Counted from the stretch's first letter, positions 43,653 through 52,854 are shown. The stretch is DNA of 64,000 nt from Bradyrhizobium amphicarpaeae (GCF_002266435.3 NZ_CP029426.2:6664001-6728000), one strand, 5' to 3'. Made by a program: numbers and translations. Notes: generated by a model from the sequence alone, not told the origin.

Positions 43653-44636
43653 TTACGCTCCACCCGGCAGCGGCGCCCGGGCATCGACGAGGTTTCGCGC
43701 CCGCAGCTCCTGCCAGACGGCAACCGGCACCGTTGTCTCCGACATCGCGATGTTGTCGGCGACTTCCACGGCGTTGCGCGCGCCCATCACGGCGACCGTG
43801 ACGGCCGGATGCGCCATGCAGAACTGCAGTGCGGCGGCCTTCAGCTCGGTGCCATGCCTGCGGCAGAGCGCGTCCAGCTCCAGCGCCCGCGCAACCAGCG
43901 CCGCATCGGCATCCTGATAGTTGAACTTCGCGCCGGCATGCGGATTGGCGAGGATGCCGCTGTTGTAGATGCCGCCGAGCAGGATGCCGATGCCTTTCGC
44001 CGTGCAGAGCGGAAACAGCGCATCCAGCGCGCCCTGATCGAGCAGCGTGTAGCGCCCGGCGAGCAGGAAGCAGTCGACCGGCACGGACTCGGCAAAGCGG
44101 ACCAGCATCTCCGACTGGTTCATGCCGGCGCCGATCGCACTGACCGTGCCCTCACTGCGCAAGCGCTGGAGCGCGCGGAAAGCACCGGCGACGGCGTCGT
44201 CATAATGATCGTCGGGATCGTGCACCAGCAGGACGTCGATACGGTCGAGCCCGAGCCTTCCCAAGCTCTCCTCCACCGATCGCAGCACGCCGTCATGGCT
44301 GAAATCGAACACCGGCCGCTCGCGCGGCGTGCCCTTGTAATGCTCGTCCTCGGCGGCGCCGTCATCCGGTGCGCGCAGCAGACGGCCGACCTTGGTCGAG
44401 ATGACGTAGGAGTCGCGCTTCTGCTGCCGCAGGAATGCGCCGAGCCGCCGTTCTGCGAGGCCGAAGCCGTAGAGCGGCGCGGTATCGAAGAAGCGCACCC
44501 CGAGCGACCAGGCGCGCGCGACCGTCGCCTCCGCGTCGGCATCGCTGACGGGGGCGAACAATCCGCCGAGCGGGGCGGAACCGAGCCCGATTGAGGTAAC
44601 GTCGAGCGAGCCGAGCCGCGAGCGTTTCATTCCCAT
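43653..44636 (-). CDS. Aldo/keto reductase (aldose or L-fucose dehydrogenase-like)
   Basis: The 327-residue enzyme has the AKR barrel. It has 'LGLGSAPLGGLF'-type opening sequence, the catalytic Asp and Tyr in 'GVRFFDTAPLYGFGLAERRLG' (D..Y), the catalytic Lys in 'YVISTKVGRLL', the His in 'DVLLVHDPDDHY' and a cofactor end 'VAVMGARNAVEVADNIAMSE'. The sequence is like D-threo-aldose 1-dehydrogenases, which oxidise L-fucose or D-arabinose to the lactone using NAD(P)+. Start ATG 44636 has GGAAGG close upstream; ATG 44630 is possible. It lies between the binding-protein gene and the lactonase in one operon. Confidence 0.88.
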   Translation of the reverse strand: MGMKRSRLGSLDVTSIGLGSAPLGGLFAPVSDADAEATVARAWSLGVRFFDTAPLYGFGLAERRLGAFLRQQKRDSYVISTKVGRLLRAPDDGAAEDEHYKGTPRERPVFDFSHDGVLRSVEESLGRLGLDRIDVLLVHDPDDHYDDAVAGAFRALQRLRSEGTVSAIGAGMNQSEMLVRFAESVPVDCFLLAGRYTLLDQGALDALFPLCTAKGIGILLGGIYNSGILANPHAGAKFNYQDADAALVARALELDALCRRHGTELKAAALQFCMAHPAVTVAVMGARNAVEVADNIAMSETTVPVAVWQELRARNLVDARAPLPGGA

Positions 44637-44673
44637 TGCCTTCCAGCAGTCTTCATTCCAGCAGTCGAAATCA

Positions 44674-44708
44674 TCTCTCCCGCTCGCGGAAACCGCAAGC
44701 GGGAGAGG
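44674..44708 (-). repeat. Intra-operon hairpin (family E related)
   Basis: 'CTCTCCCGCTCGCGG' and 'CCGCAAGCGGGAGAG' pair closely, giving a stem of about 14 bp with one mismatch. It sits between the binding-protein and aldo/keto reductase genes, where a stable mRNA hairpin commonly keeps the binding-protein message abundant relative to downstream genes. Confidence 0.6.
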
Positions 44709-44737
44709 TTCGAAGGAACTCGGAGCTGGCGGTGCTC

Positions 44738-45670
44738 CTACTTCAACATCTGCGCGACGTTGTCCTTGGTCACGAGGTCGAGGCCGGTGTAGACGATCTC
44801 CGGCACCTTCTCGCCCTTCTTGACGGCGAGCAGCGTGTCCATCGCCTTCTCGCCCATCTCGAACGGACGTTGGCCGACCAGCGCATTGGCATAGCCGTCG
44901 CGCAGCAGTTCGAGCTGCATCTTCAGCGTGTCGGCGACCACCAGCGTGAACTTGCCGGAATCGATGTCCTTCTTGGACCGAGAGGCGAAGGCCTTGAAAC
45001 CTTCGGGCGCGAACATCGGCCAGCCGCCGATCGGAACGATGGCGGCGAGATCGGGTGTCGCGGTGCGCATATCCGTCATCTGCTGCACAGCGAGCGCGGG
45101 ATCGTCGTTGCAGAAGGTCGGAGAGCCCGCCACCTCGGTCCATTTCGAGCCCTTCAACGCCTCGCGCACGCCGTCGACACGCTCGGCGAGGTTCTTGGCG
45201 CCGGGGCCGCCCGAGACCATGGCGTATTTGCCGCCGTCAGGGCGCATCTTCAGCAATTGCTTGCCGAGCGCGACGCCGAACTCCTTGTTGTTGGTGCCGA
45301 TATAGGCGATGCGCTTGGAGCCGGGCGCGTCGGCATCGAAGGTGATGACGGGAATGCCGGCCGCGCTCGCCGCCTCGATCGACTTGGTCATGGCCGCGAC
45401 GTCGGCGACCGAGATGGCGAGGCCGTCGACCTTCTGGGTGACGAAGTCCTGGATGATTTGGGCCTGCGTCGCCGGCTCGTGCTCGACCGGCCCCTTGTAG
45501 ATGCACTCGATGTTGCCGAGCTCCTTGGCACGCTTCAGGCAGCCGTCGCGCGCGAAGTCGAAGAACGGATTGTTCATCGCCTTTGGCACGATCACGAAGC
45601 GGTAGTTCGCGGCGAATGCCGGCGTGGCCATCATCGCAATTGCGATGCCTGCCAGAAAAAATTTCCTCAT
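44738..45670 (-). CDS. Sugar ABC transporter periplasmic binding protein (RbsB-like)
   Basis: The 310-residue exported protein has a signal peptide (about 1-21, 'FFLAGIAIAMMATPAFA') and the RbsB/type 1 periplasmic-binding fold: 'VIVPKAMNNPFFDFARDGCLKRAKEL', 'QAQIIQDFVTQKVDGLAISVADV', 'IPVITFDADAPGSKRIAYIGTNNKEFGVALGKQLL' and 'GQRPFEMGEKAMDTL'. It delivers a pentose or related sugar to the permease encoded just upstream. ATG 45670 is used because a GGAGGAGA ribosome site sits directly before it. It is the fifth of the seven genes between lacI and the operon end. Confidence 0.93.
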   Translation of the reverse strand: MRKFFLAGIAIAMMATPAFAANYRFVIVPKAMNNPFFDFARDGCLKRAKELGNIECIYKGPVEHEPATQAQIIQDFVTQKVDGLAISVADVAAMTKSIEAASAAGIPVITFDADAPGSKRIAYIGTNNKEFGVALGKQLLKMRPDGGKYAMVSGGPGAKNLAERVDGVREALKGSKWTEVAGSPTFCNDDPALAVQQMTDMRTATPDLAAIVPIGGWPMFAPEGFKAFASRSKKDIDSGKFTLVVADTLKMQLELLRDGYANALVGQRPFEMGEKAMDTLLAVKKGEKVPEIVYTGLDLVTKDNVAQMLK

Positions 45671-45764
45671 CGTCTCCTCCACCCTTGTTTGGTGCCTATC
45701 CTCTCGAAAGCGCCCGGGAAGCGGACAGGCAGCAATTTATTTATCTTCCCAAAGCGAAATCATT

Positions 45765-46847
45765 TCAGCTCATCCGCGCGCGGATACGATCGACCAGCAC
45801 GGCCAGAATGATGATCACGCCCACCAGCGTCTGCTGCCAGTAGGACGAGACCTGCGCCAGCACGAGGCCGTTGCGGATCACCTCAAGCAGCACGCAGCCG
45901 ACGATGGCCCCGAGCGGACCGCCGATGCCGCCGGCGAGGTTGGCGCCCCCGATCACGGCCGCCGCGATCACGTTGAGCTCGTAGGACGTCGCCATGTTGG
46001 CCGGCGCCGATCCGAGCCATCCGGAGATGATGATGCCCTGCAGGCCTGCTGCGAGGGCACAGATCACGTAGACCTCGATCTTGACCCGCACGACCGGGAT
46101 GCCGGTGAGTTCGGCGGCCTTCTCGTTGCCGCCGAGCGCGAAGACGTGGCGCCCGAACGAGGTGTGATGCAGCACCACCGCCATCGTCAGCGCGAGGACG
46201 ATCAGATAGATGAAAGGCACGGGCACGCCGAGCACGTCGCCCGAGGTGAGCGCGTAGAAACGGTCCGCGTCCGGCCCGCCGGGAAAGCTGCCGCGGCCGT
46301 TGGAGACGACATAGCCGAGCCCGCGCACGATCGAGAGCATGCCGAGCGTGGTGACGAAGGGCGACAGGCCGAGCACCGCGATGCAGAAGCCGTTGACGAG
46401 ACCCGCGATCAGCGCCACGCCGAGCCCGGCGAGGATCGAGACCAGCAGGATCAGGCCGGGAACGTTGGCAATCACGGTCTTGCCGTCGGCCGCCATGTGC
46501 ACGAACAAGGCGCCTGCAGGCGAGCCCGGCGCCGACAGCTCGGTCATCACCATCGAGGTGATCATGGCCGAGAAGCACATCATCGACCCCACCGACAGGT
46601 CGATGCCGCCGGTGATGATGACGAAGGTGACGCCGAGCGTGGCGATGGCGATGAACGAGAAGTTCTTCGCCACGTTCTGCATGTTGCCTTCGGTGAAGAA
46701 ATAGGGACTGGCGAAATGCATGATCACCAGCAGCACCGCGAGCGCGAGCAGGACGTAGCCGGTCTGCGAGGCGAAGATGCCGCGCTGCCACCATTTCGTC
46801 TTGCCGACGTTCGAGAACATCACGGAAGATTCCATGGGCATGGCCAT
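45765..46847 (-). CDS. Sugar ABC transporter permease (RbsC-like)
   Basis: The 360-residue protein has about ten membrane helices and the RbsC/BPD_transp_2 signature 'FVIITGGIDLSVGSMMCFSAMITSMVM', plus 'AVIGGANLAGGIGGPLGAIVGCVLLEVIRNGLVLAQVSSYWQQTLVGVIIILAV'. It forms the membrane channel of the importer, probably as a homodimer. The ATG at 46847 overlaps the ATPase stop (TGATG), so the two are co-translated. The binding-protein gene follows after 94 bp. Confidence 0.94.
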   Translation of the reverse strand: MAMPMESSVMFSNVGKTKWWQRGIFASQTGYVLLALAVLLVIMHFASPYFFTEGNMQNVAKNFSFIAIATLGVTFVIITGGIDLSVGSMMCFSAMITSMVMTELSAPGSPAGALFVHMAADGKTVIANVPGLILLVSILAGLGVALIAGLVNGFCIAVLGLSPFVTTLGMLSIVRGLGYVVSNGRGSFPGGPDADRFYALTSGDVLGVPVPFIYLIVLALTMAVVLHHTSFGRHVFALGGNEKAAELTGIPVVRVKIEVYVICALAAGLQGIIISGWLGSAPANMATSYELNVIAAAVIGGANLAGGIGGPLGAIVGCVLLEVIRNGLVLAQVSSYWQQTLVGVIIILAVLVDRIRARMS

Positions 46848-47605
46848 CACGCCGCCTCCTTCGCACCGGTGATGAGGGCTGTGACTTCCTCCGGCGAGGT
46901 CTCGCGGATCGGTTTGTCGGCCCGCTTCTCGCCACGGCGCATGACGATGACGCGGTCGCACACCGCGAACACGTCGGGCATGCGGTGCGAGATCAGCATC
47001 ACGGCGACGCCCTGCTCCTTGAGGCGGTGGATCAGGCCGAGCACCTGCTCGACCTGGCGGACCGAGATCGCGGCGGTCGGCTCGTCCATCATCACCAGCC
47101 GCGCGTTGGACAGCCGGGTCCGCGCGATCGCGACCGCCTGGCGCTGGCCGCCCGACATCTGCTTGACGAGGTCGTCGGGGCGCGTCTCCGAGCGCAGCTC
47201 GCCGAACAGCTCCAGCGCGCGCGCCGCCATCGCCTTGTGATCGAGAAGCGCGATCGGCCCGAATTTGCGCTTCAACTCGCGACCGAGGAACACGTTGGCC
47301 GCCGCGGTGAGATTGTCCGATAGCGCGAGGTCCTGGTAGACGACCTCGATGCCGACCGCGCGGGCATCGACAGGGCGGCTGAAATGGACCGCATTGCCGG
47401 CGAAGCGGATCTCGCCGTGGCTGGGCCGGAAATTGCCGGCGATGATCTTGACCAGCGTCGACTTGCCCGCGCCGTTGTCGCCCATCAGGCCGACCACCTC
47501 GCCCGGCATGACCTGCATGTCGACGCCGTGCAGCGCGCGGATCGCTCCGAACTCCTTGCCGATCCCGGTCAGCTCGAGCACCGGTGCCGCGTCAGCGTTT
47601 GCCAT
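46847..47605 (-). CDS. Sugar ABC transporter ATPase, single domain
   Basis: The 252-residue protein has one ABC domain: Walker A 'GLMGDNGAGKSTLVKII', Q-loop 'EVVYQDLALSDNL', signature 'MSGGQRQAVAIARTRL' and Walker B 'ARLVMMDEPTAAISV', with the switch His in 'LISHRMPDVF'. Ribose-type ATPases (RbsA) usually carry two fused ABC domains, but this one has only one, as in FrcA-type fructose importers, so it must dimerise. ATG 47605 is preferred over 47611. It starts 12 bp after the xylA stop. Confidence 0.95.
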   Translation of the reverse strand: MANADAAPVLELTGIGKEFGAIRALHGVDMQVMPGEVVGLMGDNGAGKSTLVKIIAGNFRPSHGEIRFAGNAVHFSRPVDARAVGIEVVYQDLALSDNLTAAANVFLGRELKRKFGPIALLDHKAMAARALELFGELRSETRPDDLVKQMSGGQRQAVAIARTRLSNARLVMMDEPTAAISVRQVEQVLGLIHRLKEQGVAVMLISHRMPDVFAVCDRVIVMRRGEKRADKPIRETSPEEVTALITGAKEAA

Positions 47606-47617
47606 CAGCAACCTCGT

Positions 47618-48940
47618 TCAGACATAGCGGTTGACCAGGGATTCCAGATATTCCTGCCGGCCCGAGCGCGGCTGAGGGTCGAAGCCGGGCGCAAGCGCGC
47701 GGTCGGCGAGATCGGCGAGCGAACGCTGGCCGCCGAGAATGGCGCGCCCCTCCGGCCCAGCCCATCCCTGGTAACGTTCAGTCAGCGGCGCCGTGAGGGC
47801 GCCGGCATCGACCATGTCGGCGGCGGCGAGGAACGCCCGCGCGCAGGCATCCATCGAGCCGACATGGGCATGGATGAGATCATCGGGGTCGATCGACTGC
47901 CGCCGGATCTTGGCGTCGAAATTGAGGCCGCCGGAGGTGAAGCCGCCGCGGTTCAGCATCTCGTGAAACACCAGCGCGAGCTCCGGGACGTTCATTGCGA
48001 ACTGGTCGGTGTCCCAGCCAAGCAGATCGTCGCCGCGGTTGATGTCGAGCGAGCCGAACACGCCGAGCGCCTCGGCCAGCGCGACCTCGTGATGAAAGGA
48101 ATGGCCGGCGAGGATGGCGTGGTTCTGCTCGATGTTAAGCTTGACGTCGTTGAGCAGGTCGTAGCGTTCGAGGAAGCCGTAGCAGGTGGCGACGTCGAAA
48201 TCATACTGATGCTTGGTCGGCTCCTTGGGCTTCGGCTCGATCAGGATCGGCCCCTTGAAGCCTATTTTGTGCTTATGCTCGACGACCAGCGAGATGAAAC
48301 GGCCGAGCTGGTCGAGCTCGCGCTTGAGATCGGTGTTGAGCAGCGTCTCGTAGCCCTCGCGCCCGCCCCACAGCACGTAGTTCCGGCCACGAAGCCGGTG
48401 CGTCACCTCCAGCGCGGCGCGGACCTGGCCGGCGGCATAGGTGAAGATCTCCGGGTCCGGATTGGTCGCCGCGCCCGCCATGTAGCGGCGATGCGTGAAC
48501 AGGTTCGCGGTGCCCCAGAGCAGGCGCACTTTTGCCGCGGCCATCTTTTGTTCGAACAGATCCGCAATCGCGTTGAGATTGGCGACCGACTCCGCGAGCG
48601 AAGCGCCTTCCGGCGCCGCGTCGACGTCGTGGAAGGTGAAGAACGGCACGTCGAGCAGCCGGAACAGCTCGAACGCGACGTCGGCCTTGGCCCGCGCCTG
48701 CGCCATCGCGTCACCGCCCTGGTGCCACGGCCTCAGGAACGTCTCGCCGCCGAACGGATCGCCGCCCGGCCAGCACAACGAATGCCAGTAGCAGACCGCA
48801 AAGCGCAAGTGGTCCTCCAGCCTGCGGCCGTGCACGAGGCGATCCTTGTCGTACCAGCGGAACGCGGGCGCTTGTGCTGCGTCCTTGCCGACGAAGGCGA
48901 CGGGTGCATCCGCATCGAAGAATTTGGCTGGCGCGTTCAC
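47618..48940 (-). CDS. xylA: Xylose isomerase
   Basis: The 440-residue enzyme converts D-xylose to D-xylulose (and often other aldoses). Visible family blocks are '[26 protein letters not shown]', '[21 protein letters not shown]' (active-site His-Asp pair), '[18 protein letters not shown]', '[18 protein letters not shown]' (metal Glu) and '[19 protein letters not shown]' (metal Asp residues). Its length fits class II enzymes, which have an N-terminal extension. Start ATG 48940 directly abuts the xylB stop at 48941, so the two are translationally coupled. Confidence 0.97.
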   Translation of the reverse strand: MNAPAKFFDADAPVAFVGKDAAQAPAFRWYDKDRLVHGRRLEDHLRFAVCYWHSLCWPGGDPFGGETFLRPWHQGGDAMAQARAKADVAFELFRLLDVPFFTFHDVDAAPEGASLAESVANLNAIADLFEQKMAAAKVRLLWGTANLFTHRRYMAGAATNPDPEIFTYAAGQVRAALEVTHRLRGRNYVLWGGREGYETLLNTDLKRELDQLGRFISLVVEHKHKIGFKGPILIEPKPKEPTKHQYDFDVATCYGFLERYDLLNDVKLNIEQNHAILAGHSFHHEVALAEALGVFGSLDINRGDDLLGWDTDQFAMNVPELALVFHEMLNRGGFTSGGLNFDAKIRRQSIDPDDLIHAHVGSMDACARAFLAAADMVDAGALTAPLTERYQGWAGPEGRAILGGQRSLADLADRALAPGFDPQPRSGRQEYLESLVNRYV

Positions 48941-50395
48941 TTAGGGGCACTCCTTCAATGCGGGATAAAGCTCGCGCCATCGCCGATAGGCCTCGTCATA
49001 AGCTTCCGTGACGGATGCGCGGGGCGTGAAGCTCGCGAGCCGCCGCGGGCGGGTGCAGACCGCAGCGGGCTTCTCGCCGGTCGCAGCGAGCCGCCCGAGC
49101 CTGGCGGCGCCGAGCGCCGCCCCCACCTCGCCCTCCACGACGCGGTGGACGGGAATGCCGAGCACATCGGCGCAGATCTGCGCCCACAGCGGCGAGCGCG
49201 AGCCGCCGCCGACGAGATCGAGCTCGGCAATCGGCCCGCCCGCGGCGCTCAGGGCCGCCAGGTTGTCGCGCGCGGCGAAGGCGACGCCTTCGAGCACGGC
49301 CTGGACGATCTGCATCCGCCCGGTCGCACCGCGCAGGCCGACCAAGGCGCCGCTGGCGGCAGCATCGTTGTGCGGCGTGCGCTCACCGTCGAGATAGGGC
49401 AGGAATTTGATCGGGCTCGGCCCATCGACGCGCTCGCCGAGCGGCGCCAGCAGCGCTGCGGCCGATGTCTCCATCACACCGGCGAGCCAGGCCAGCGACG
49501 CCGCCGCCGAGAGCATCACGCCCATCTGGTGCCAGAGGCCCGGCAGTGCGTGGCAGAACGCATGCACTGCCGTTTCGGGCGCCGGGGCGAACCGGTCGGT
49601 GACGCGAAACACCACGCCGGACGTTCCCAGCGACAGGAACGCATCGCTTGGCGCAATGGCACCGAGCCCGATCGCGCTCGCGGCGTTGTCGCCGGCGCCC
49701 CCGGCGACGACGACATCCTTCGCCATGCCCCAGCGCTGCGTGAGTTCCGGCCCGAGCACCGCGCTCACGGCGCTGCCTTCGACGAGGCGCGGCATGTGGT
49801 GGAGATCGAGCCCAGTGGCATGCAGCAACAGAGGCGACCAGCGGCGCAGGCCGACATCGAGCCACAGCGTGCCGGCCGCATCCGACATGTCCTCGACCAT
49901 CTCGCCGGTCAGGCGATAGCGCACATAGGCCTTGGGCAGCAGCACCTTTGCGATTCGCGCGAAGATCTTCGGCTCATGGCGCGCGACCCACAACAGCTTC
50001 GGCGCGGTGAAGCCGGGCATCGCCAGATTGCCGGCCATCGCGTGCAGCGAGGGGCAACGCTGCTCCAGCACGGCGCATTCGGCCTGCGAGCGGCCGTCGT
50101 TCCAGAGGATCGCCGGACGCAGCGGCCGTCCGTCCTCGTCGAGCAGCGTCGCGCCATGCATCTGGCCCGACAGGCCGATGCCGCCGACCCGCGCCACCTC
50201 GCGCGGATGGCGCGCGGCGAGATCGTCGACCGCGCTGATCGCGGCCTCGACCCAGGAATCGGGATCCTGCTCGGACCACAGCGGCGCCGGGTGCGACAGC
50301 GCGAGCTCGCGCGCCGCCGTCGCGAGAATCGCGCCGGCTTCGCTCACGAGCACCGCTTTCACGCCGGACGTGCCGATGTCCAGTCCGAGATACAC
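48941..50395 (-). CDS. xylB: Xylulokinase
   Basis: The 484-residue FGGY kinase phosphorylates D-xylulose to xylulose 5-phosphate, feeding the pentose phosphate pathway. The N-terminal phosphate motif is 'YLGLDIGTSGVKAVLV'; 'GLSGQMHGATLLDEDGRPLRPAILWNDGR' is the xylulokinase substrate loop; the second ATPase half has 'VVAGGAGDNAASAIGLG' and 'DLVGGGSRSPLWAQICADVLG'. It is the first enzyme gene after lacI and directly precedes xylA. Confidence 0.96.
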   Translation of the reverse strand: MYLGLDIGTSGVKAVLVSEAGAILATAARELALSHPAPLWSEQDPDSWVEAAISAVDDLAARHPREVARVGGIGLSGQMHGATLLDEDGRPLRPAILWNDGRSQAECAVLEQRCPSLHAMAGNLAMPGFTAPKLLWVARHEPKIFARIAKVLLPKAYVRYRLTGEMVEDMSDAAGTLWLDVGLRRWSPLLLHATGLDLHHMPRLVEGSAVSAVLGPELTQRWGMAKDVVVAGGAGDNAASAIGLGAIAPSDAFLSLGTSGVVFRVTDRFAPAPETAVHAFCHALPGLWHQMGVMLSAAASLAWLAGVMETSAAALLAPLGERVDGPSPIKFLPYLDGERTPHNDAAASGALVGLRGATGRMQIVQAVLEGVAFAARDNLAALSAAGGPIAELDLVGGGSRSPLWAQICADVLGIPVHRVVEGEVGAALGAARLGRLAATGEKPAAVCTRPRRLASFTPRASVTEAYDEAYRRWRELYPALKECP

Positions 50396-50461
50396 TTCGT
50401 TTCCTCCTTGTTCATTGCGAGGCGCGATCTTGACGTCGCGTTCTCCGTCGGAGCCGCCGCG

Positions 50462-51502
50462 CTAGGGCAGATTGTCCCGCATCACGATGTCGATCCTGAT
50501 CTTCTCCTGTTCGCGCAGGATCGGCTCGCCGCGGGCAAGTGCGAGCAGCACGCGCACCGCGGCGCGCGCTTCATGTCCGGGGTTCTGCGAGATCGCGGCA
50601 TCCATCACGCCCTGCAGCAGCAACCGCCGCGTCAGCACGGTGACGTCGTGACCGACGAACACCACCTTGTCGCGAGCAGCTTCGCTCAACGCTTTGGCGA
50701 CGCCTTGCGTGCCCGCGCCGACGTTATAAAGGCCGACAATGTCGGGATGCTTGCCCAACAGGCGCGCCAGCACCTGTTCCGAACGATCGTCCTCGTCGCG
50801 CCCTTCCAGCACCGGCAGCACGCTGAGCCCGGGGAATTCCGACGCCATCACCTGGTTGAAGCCGAAGATGCGCTCGGCATGGTCACGCAGGCCCTGCGAG
50901 CCCGCGACGATCGCGACCTTGCCGGACTTTTGACCGGCCAGCCGCCCGACCAGCGCGCCGGCGGTGCGCCCCGCAGCGATGTTGTCGATGCCGACATAAT
51001 GGTGACGGCGCGACGACGGCACGTCGGATACCAGCGTCACCACCTTGGTGCCGGCATCGACGAGATCGTCGATCGCGGCGCGGACGCTGGGATGATCCAG
51101 CGCCACCATTGCGACACCGTCGTAATCGCTCGACAGCGCCTCCAGCGAGGCAGCGAGCACCGTCGGGTCGAACACGTCGGTTGCGACCATCTCGACATTG
51201 ATGCGGCGAACCGAGAGCCAGGCCGACATCTCGCCGAGATAGGCTTCGATCTGCTGCATGAACGGGTTCGGCCCCGACGGCATCACGAAGGCGAAGCGCC
51301 GGGCGCGGCCGCGGGCGAGCTCGGCCGCGCCGACATGCGGCTGGAACGCGTTGCGCTCGATCGCCGCCTTGACGCGCCGCACCGTGTCCGGCCGCACCCC
51401 CGGCCGGTTGTGCAGCACGCGATCGACCGTCGCGAGGCTGACGCCCGCCTCGCGGGCGATGTCCTTCAGCGTCAGCGCCGTCGTGGTGAGGGTCTCGGCC
51501 AT
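50462..51502 (-). CDS. LacI-family regulator of the sugar operon
   Basis: The 346-residue repressor has an N-terminal LacI HTH ('LTLKDIAREAGVSLATVDRVLHNRPGVRPDTVRRV', with Asp where most members have Ser in 'TVSRVL') and a periplasmic-binding-protein-like effector domain ('FAFVMPSGPNPFMQQIEAYLGEM', 'VAMVALDHPSVRAAIDDLVDAGTKVVTLVSDVP'). It lies immediately upstream of xylB (66 bp) on the same strand and most likely represses the operon until a sugar ligand binds. I could not point to a convincing operator. Confidence 0.93.
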   Translation of the reverse strand: MAETLTTTALTLKDIAREAGVSLATVDRVLHNRPGVRPDTVRRVKAAIERNAFQPHVGAAELARGRARRFAFVMPSGPNPFMQQIEAYLGEMSAWLSVRRINVEMVATDVFDPTVLAASLEALSSDYDGVAMVALDHPSVRAAIDDLVDAGTKVVTLVSDVPSSRRHHYVGIDNIAAGRTAGALVGRLAGQKSGKVAIVAGSQGLRDHAERIFGFNQVMASEFPGLSVLPVLEGRDEDDRSEQVLARLLGKHPDIVGLYNVGAGTQGVAKALSEAARDKVVFVGHDVTVLTRRLLLQGVMDAAISQNPGHEARAAVRVLLALARGEPILREQEKIRIDIVMRDNLP

Positions 51503-51846
51503 GACTGAAGGTTAGCAGAGGTGTTTTGAGGTACGCAACTCATTTTGAGGGTCGACCGCAACGGACCCCGGGGCACCAGCTACGCCGCAGTTCCTTCAGT
51601 CGCCCCTTTGGAAGGCGATGTCGCGCGCACAAAGGCCGCCGGATCGAGCGCATGCGCGCTGCCGGATGCCAGCTGTTCTGCGCCGCCGTGACGTGATGAT
51701 CGAGCAGTGTGATCACGCGATCGAACGTTGCCGCTCGCCGTGACGCGCACGCTCCAACCTAATCAAAGTTTCATGCAACCGGTGATTTTCCGTGACGTTG
51801 TTTCTGCGAAGGCAGGATCGACATTCGAATGAAATGGAGACGCACG
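51503..51846. other. 344-bp intergenic region, possible decayed coding remnant
   Basis: This gap is upstream of lacI (minus) and the PRC-barrel gene (plus). On the minus strand about 51590-51740 can be read as two short overlapping frames, one giving 'FDRVITLLDHHVTAAQNSW' and the other ending 'ALDPAAFVRATSPSKGATEG', which together look like the frameshifted 3' end of a lost gene. I could not identify a family. The lacI and PRC-barrel promoters must also lie here. Confidence 0.3.
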
Positions 51847-52476
51847 ATGCGTGTTGCTGTCTTACTTGCTACCACGGCTACGATCGCTCTGGGCTCAGCG
51901 GCCTGGGCTGCTTCCAACAACGACGACGCCGCGCGAACGACCAACGTCCGACAGGACATGATGCAGACGCTGCAACAATCCGGGTACAAGGATATCAGGT
52001 TGGCCCCGACGTCGTTCGACGTTCAGGCGGTCGATGCCGATGGAAACCCGGTGCGGATGTCGATCGGGCCGGATCATTTCGCCGAAATGATCACCGTCAA
52101 CGACACCCACCAGACCGCTGCAGACGCCAACTCCAACGCGGCACGGCCCGGCACTGCGGGCGACTACGTCACCGTCCAACAGAGCGACGATCTCGCATCG
52201 AAGCTCATCGGGCTCGACGTCTACAACAACGACAACAAGGATATCGGGACCATCAAGGACATCGCGCTCGACCAGAGCGGCCACGCCAACGCCTACATCC
52301 TGTCGGTCGGCGGCTTCCTGGGAATGGGAGAACATTACGTCGCCGTCTCGCCGTCGGCCATTCGTGTCACCTACAAGGACAACAAATGGCATGCCGGCAT
52401 GAATGCCACGGCTGACCAGCTCAAATCGGCGCCCGAGTTCAAGTATAGCGGCCGCTGGGCCGGAAGCATGACCTAG
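51847..52476 (+). CDS. Exported PRC-barrel domain protein
   Basis: The 209-residue protein has a signal peptide (about 1-22, 'VAVLLATTATIALGSAAWA'), a variable middle, and a C-terminal PRC-barrel-like domain ('ASKLIGLDVYNNDNKDIGTIKDIALDQSGHANAYILSVGGFLGMGEHYVAVSPSAIRV'). PRC barrels are small beta folds found in RNA-processing and photosynthetic proteins; exported single-domain versions are common in rhizobia and are often stress-related, with no known biochemical role. ATG 51847 has a GGAGA site; an in-frame ATG 18 bp upstream lacks one. Confidence 0.85.
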   Translation: MRVAVLLATTATIALGSAAWAASNNDDAARTTNVRQDMMQTLQQSGYKDIRLAPTSFDVQAVDADGNPVRMSIGPDHFAEMITVNDTHQTAADANSNAARPGTAGDYVTVQQSDDLASKLIGLDVYNNDNKDIGTIKDIALDQSGHANAYILSVGGFLGMGEHYVAVSPSAIRVTYKDNKWHAGMNATADQLKSAPEFKYSGRWAGSMT

Positions 52477-52518
52477 CCGCCGAGGGCCGGCGTTCCTCTC
52501 CTCCAATGTCCGGCCTCG

Positions 52519-52548
52519 CGAGAGGCCCCGGGCCACCGGGGCCTCTCG
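52519..52548 (+). terminator. Strong GC-rich hairpin after the PRC-barrel gene
   Basis: Bases 52519-52531 (CGAGAGGCCCCGG) pair perfectly with 52536-52548 around a 4-nt loop (GCCA). There is no T-run, only 'TTCG' after the stem. It may act as a terminator for the gene ending at 52476, or shield it from read-through from the tRNA gene on the other strand. Confidence 0.55.
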
Positions 52549-52607
52549 TTCGCCGCGGCGGCAGCGAACGCGGCGCAAGCATCATTTTGGTCGAGCGGAG
52601 GGCTTGT

Positions 52608-52681
52608 TGGAGCGGGCGAAGGGAATCGAACCCTCGTATGCAGCTTGGGAAGCTGCCGTTCTACCATTGAACTACGCCCGC
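52608..52681 (-). tRNA. tRNA-Gly (anticodon CCC)
   Basis: The minus strand reads a complete 74-nt cloverleaf. Acceptor GCGGGCG pairs with CGCCCGC followed by T-CCA (the CCA is encoded, 52608-52610). The D-arm is 'AGTTCAATGGTAGAAC', the anticodon stem GCAGC/GCTGC encloses loop TTCCCAA giving anticodon CCC, and the T-arm contains GGTTCGATTCC. It decodes GGG glycine codons. It lies alone between the PRC-barrel and ogt genes. Confidence 0.96.
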
Positions 52682-52854
52682 GGACGCGCAAGCTCGCGTG
52701 CCTCCTGATTAGCCGAGACGGCGCCGCGCGCCAAGCGGTTTGGCGCAGCCGGCCGGCTGGTTGTTAACGCCCCAGTAAGATTCCAGGTGCGCCGGATTGT
52801 GGCGGTGTTATGATCCCGTGTCTGGGAGAAACGTGCACTGAGTGGGGCGTGTGC

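Noticed and set aside
43653..45143. Aldo/keto reductase extended to about 500 residues at its N-terminus
   Set aside because: The extra residues are the binding-protein gene read in another register. The true start is at 44636 or 44630, next to a GGAAGG site and the AKR barrel's first strand.
47384..51508. Open plus-strand frame of more than 1300 codons across the sugar locus
   Set aside because: It is antisense to xylA, xylB, the ATPase and lacI, and its composition (Arg/His/Gln/Asp-rich, no family motif) is what GC3-biased antisense frames give. All four sense genes have clear motifs.
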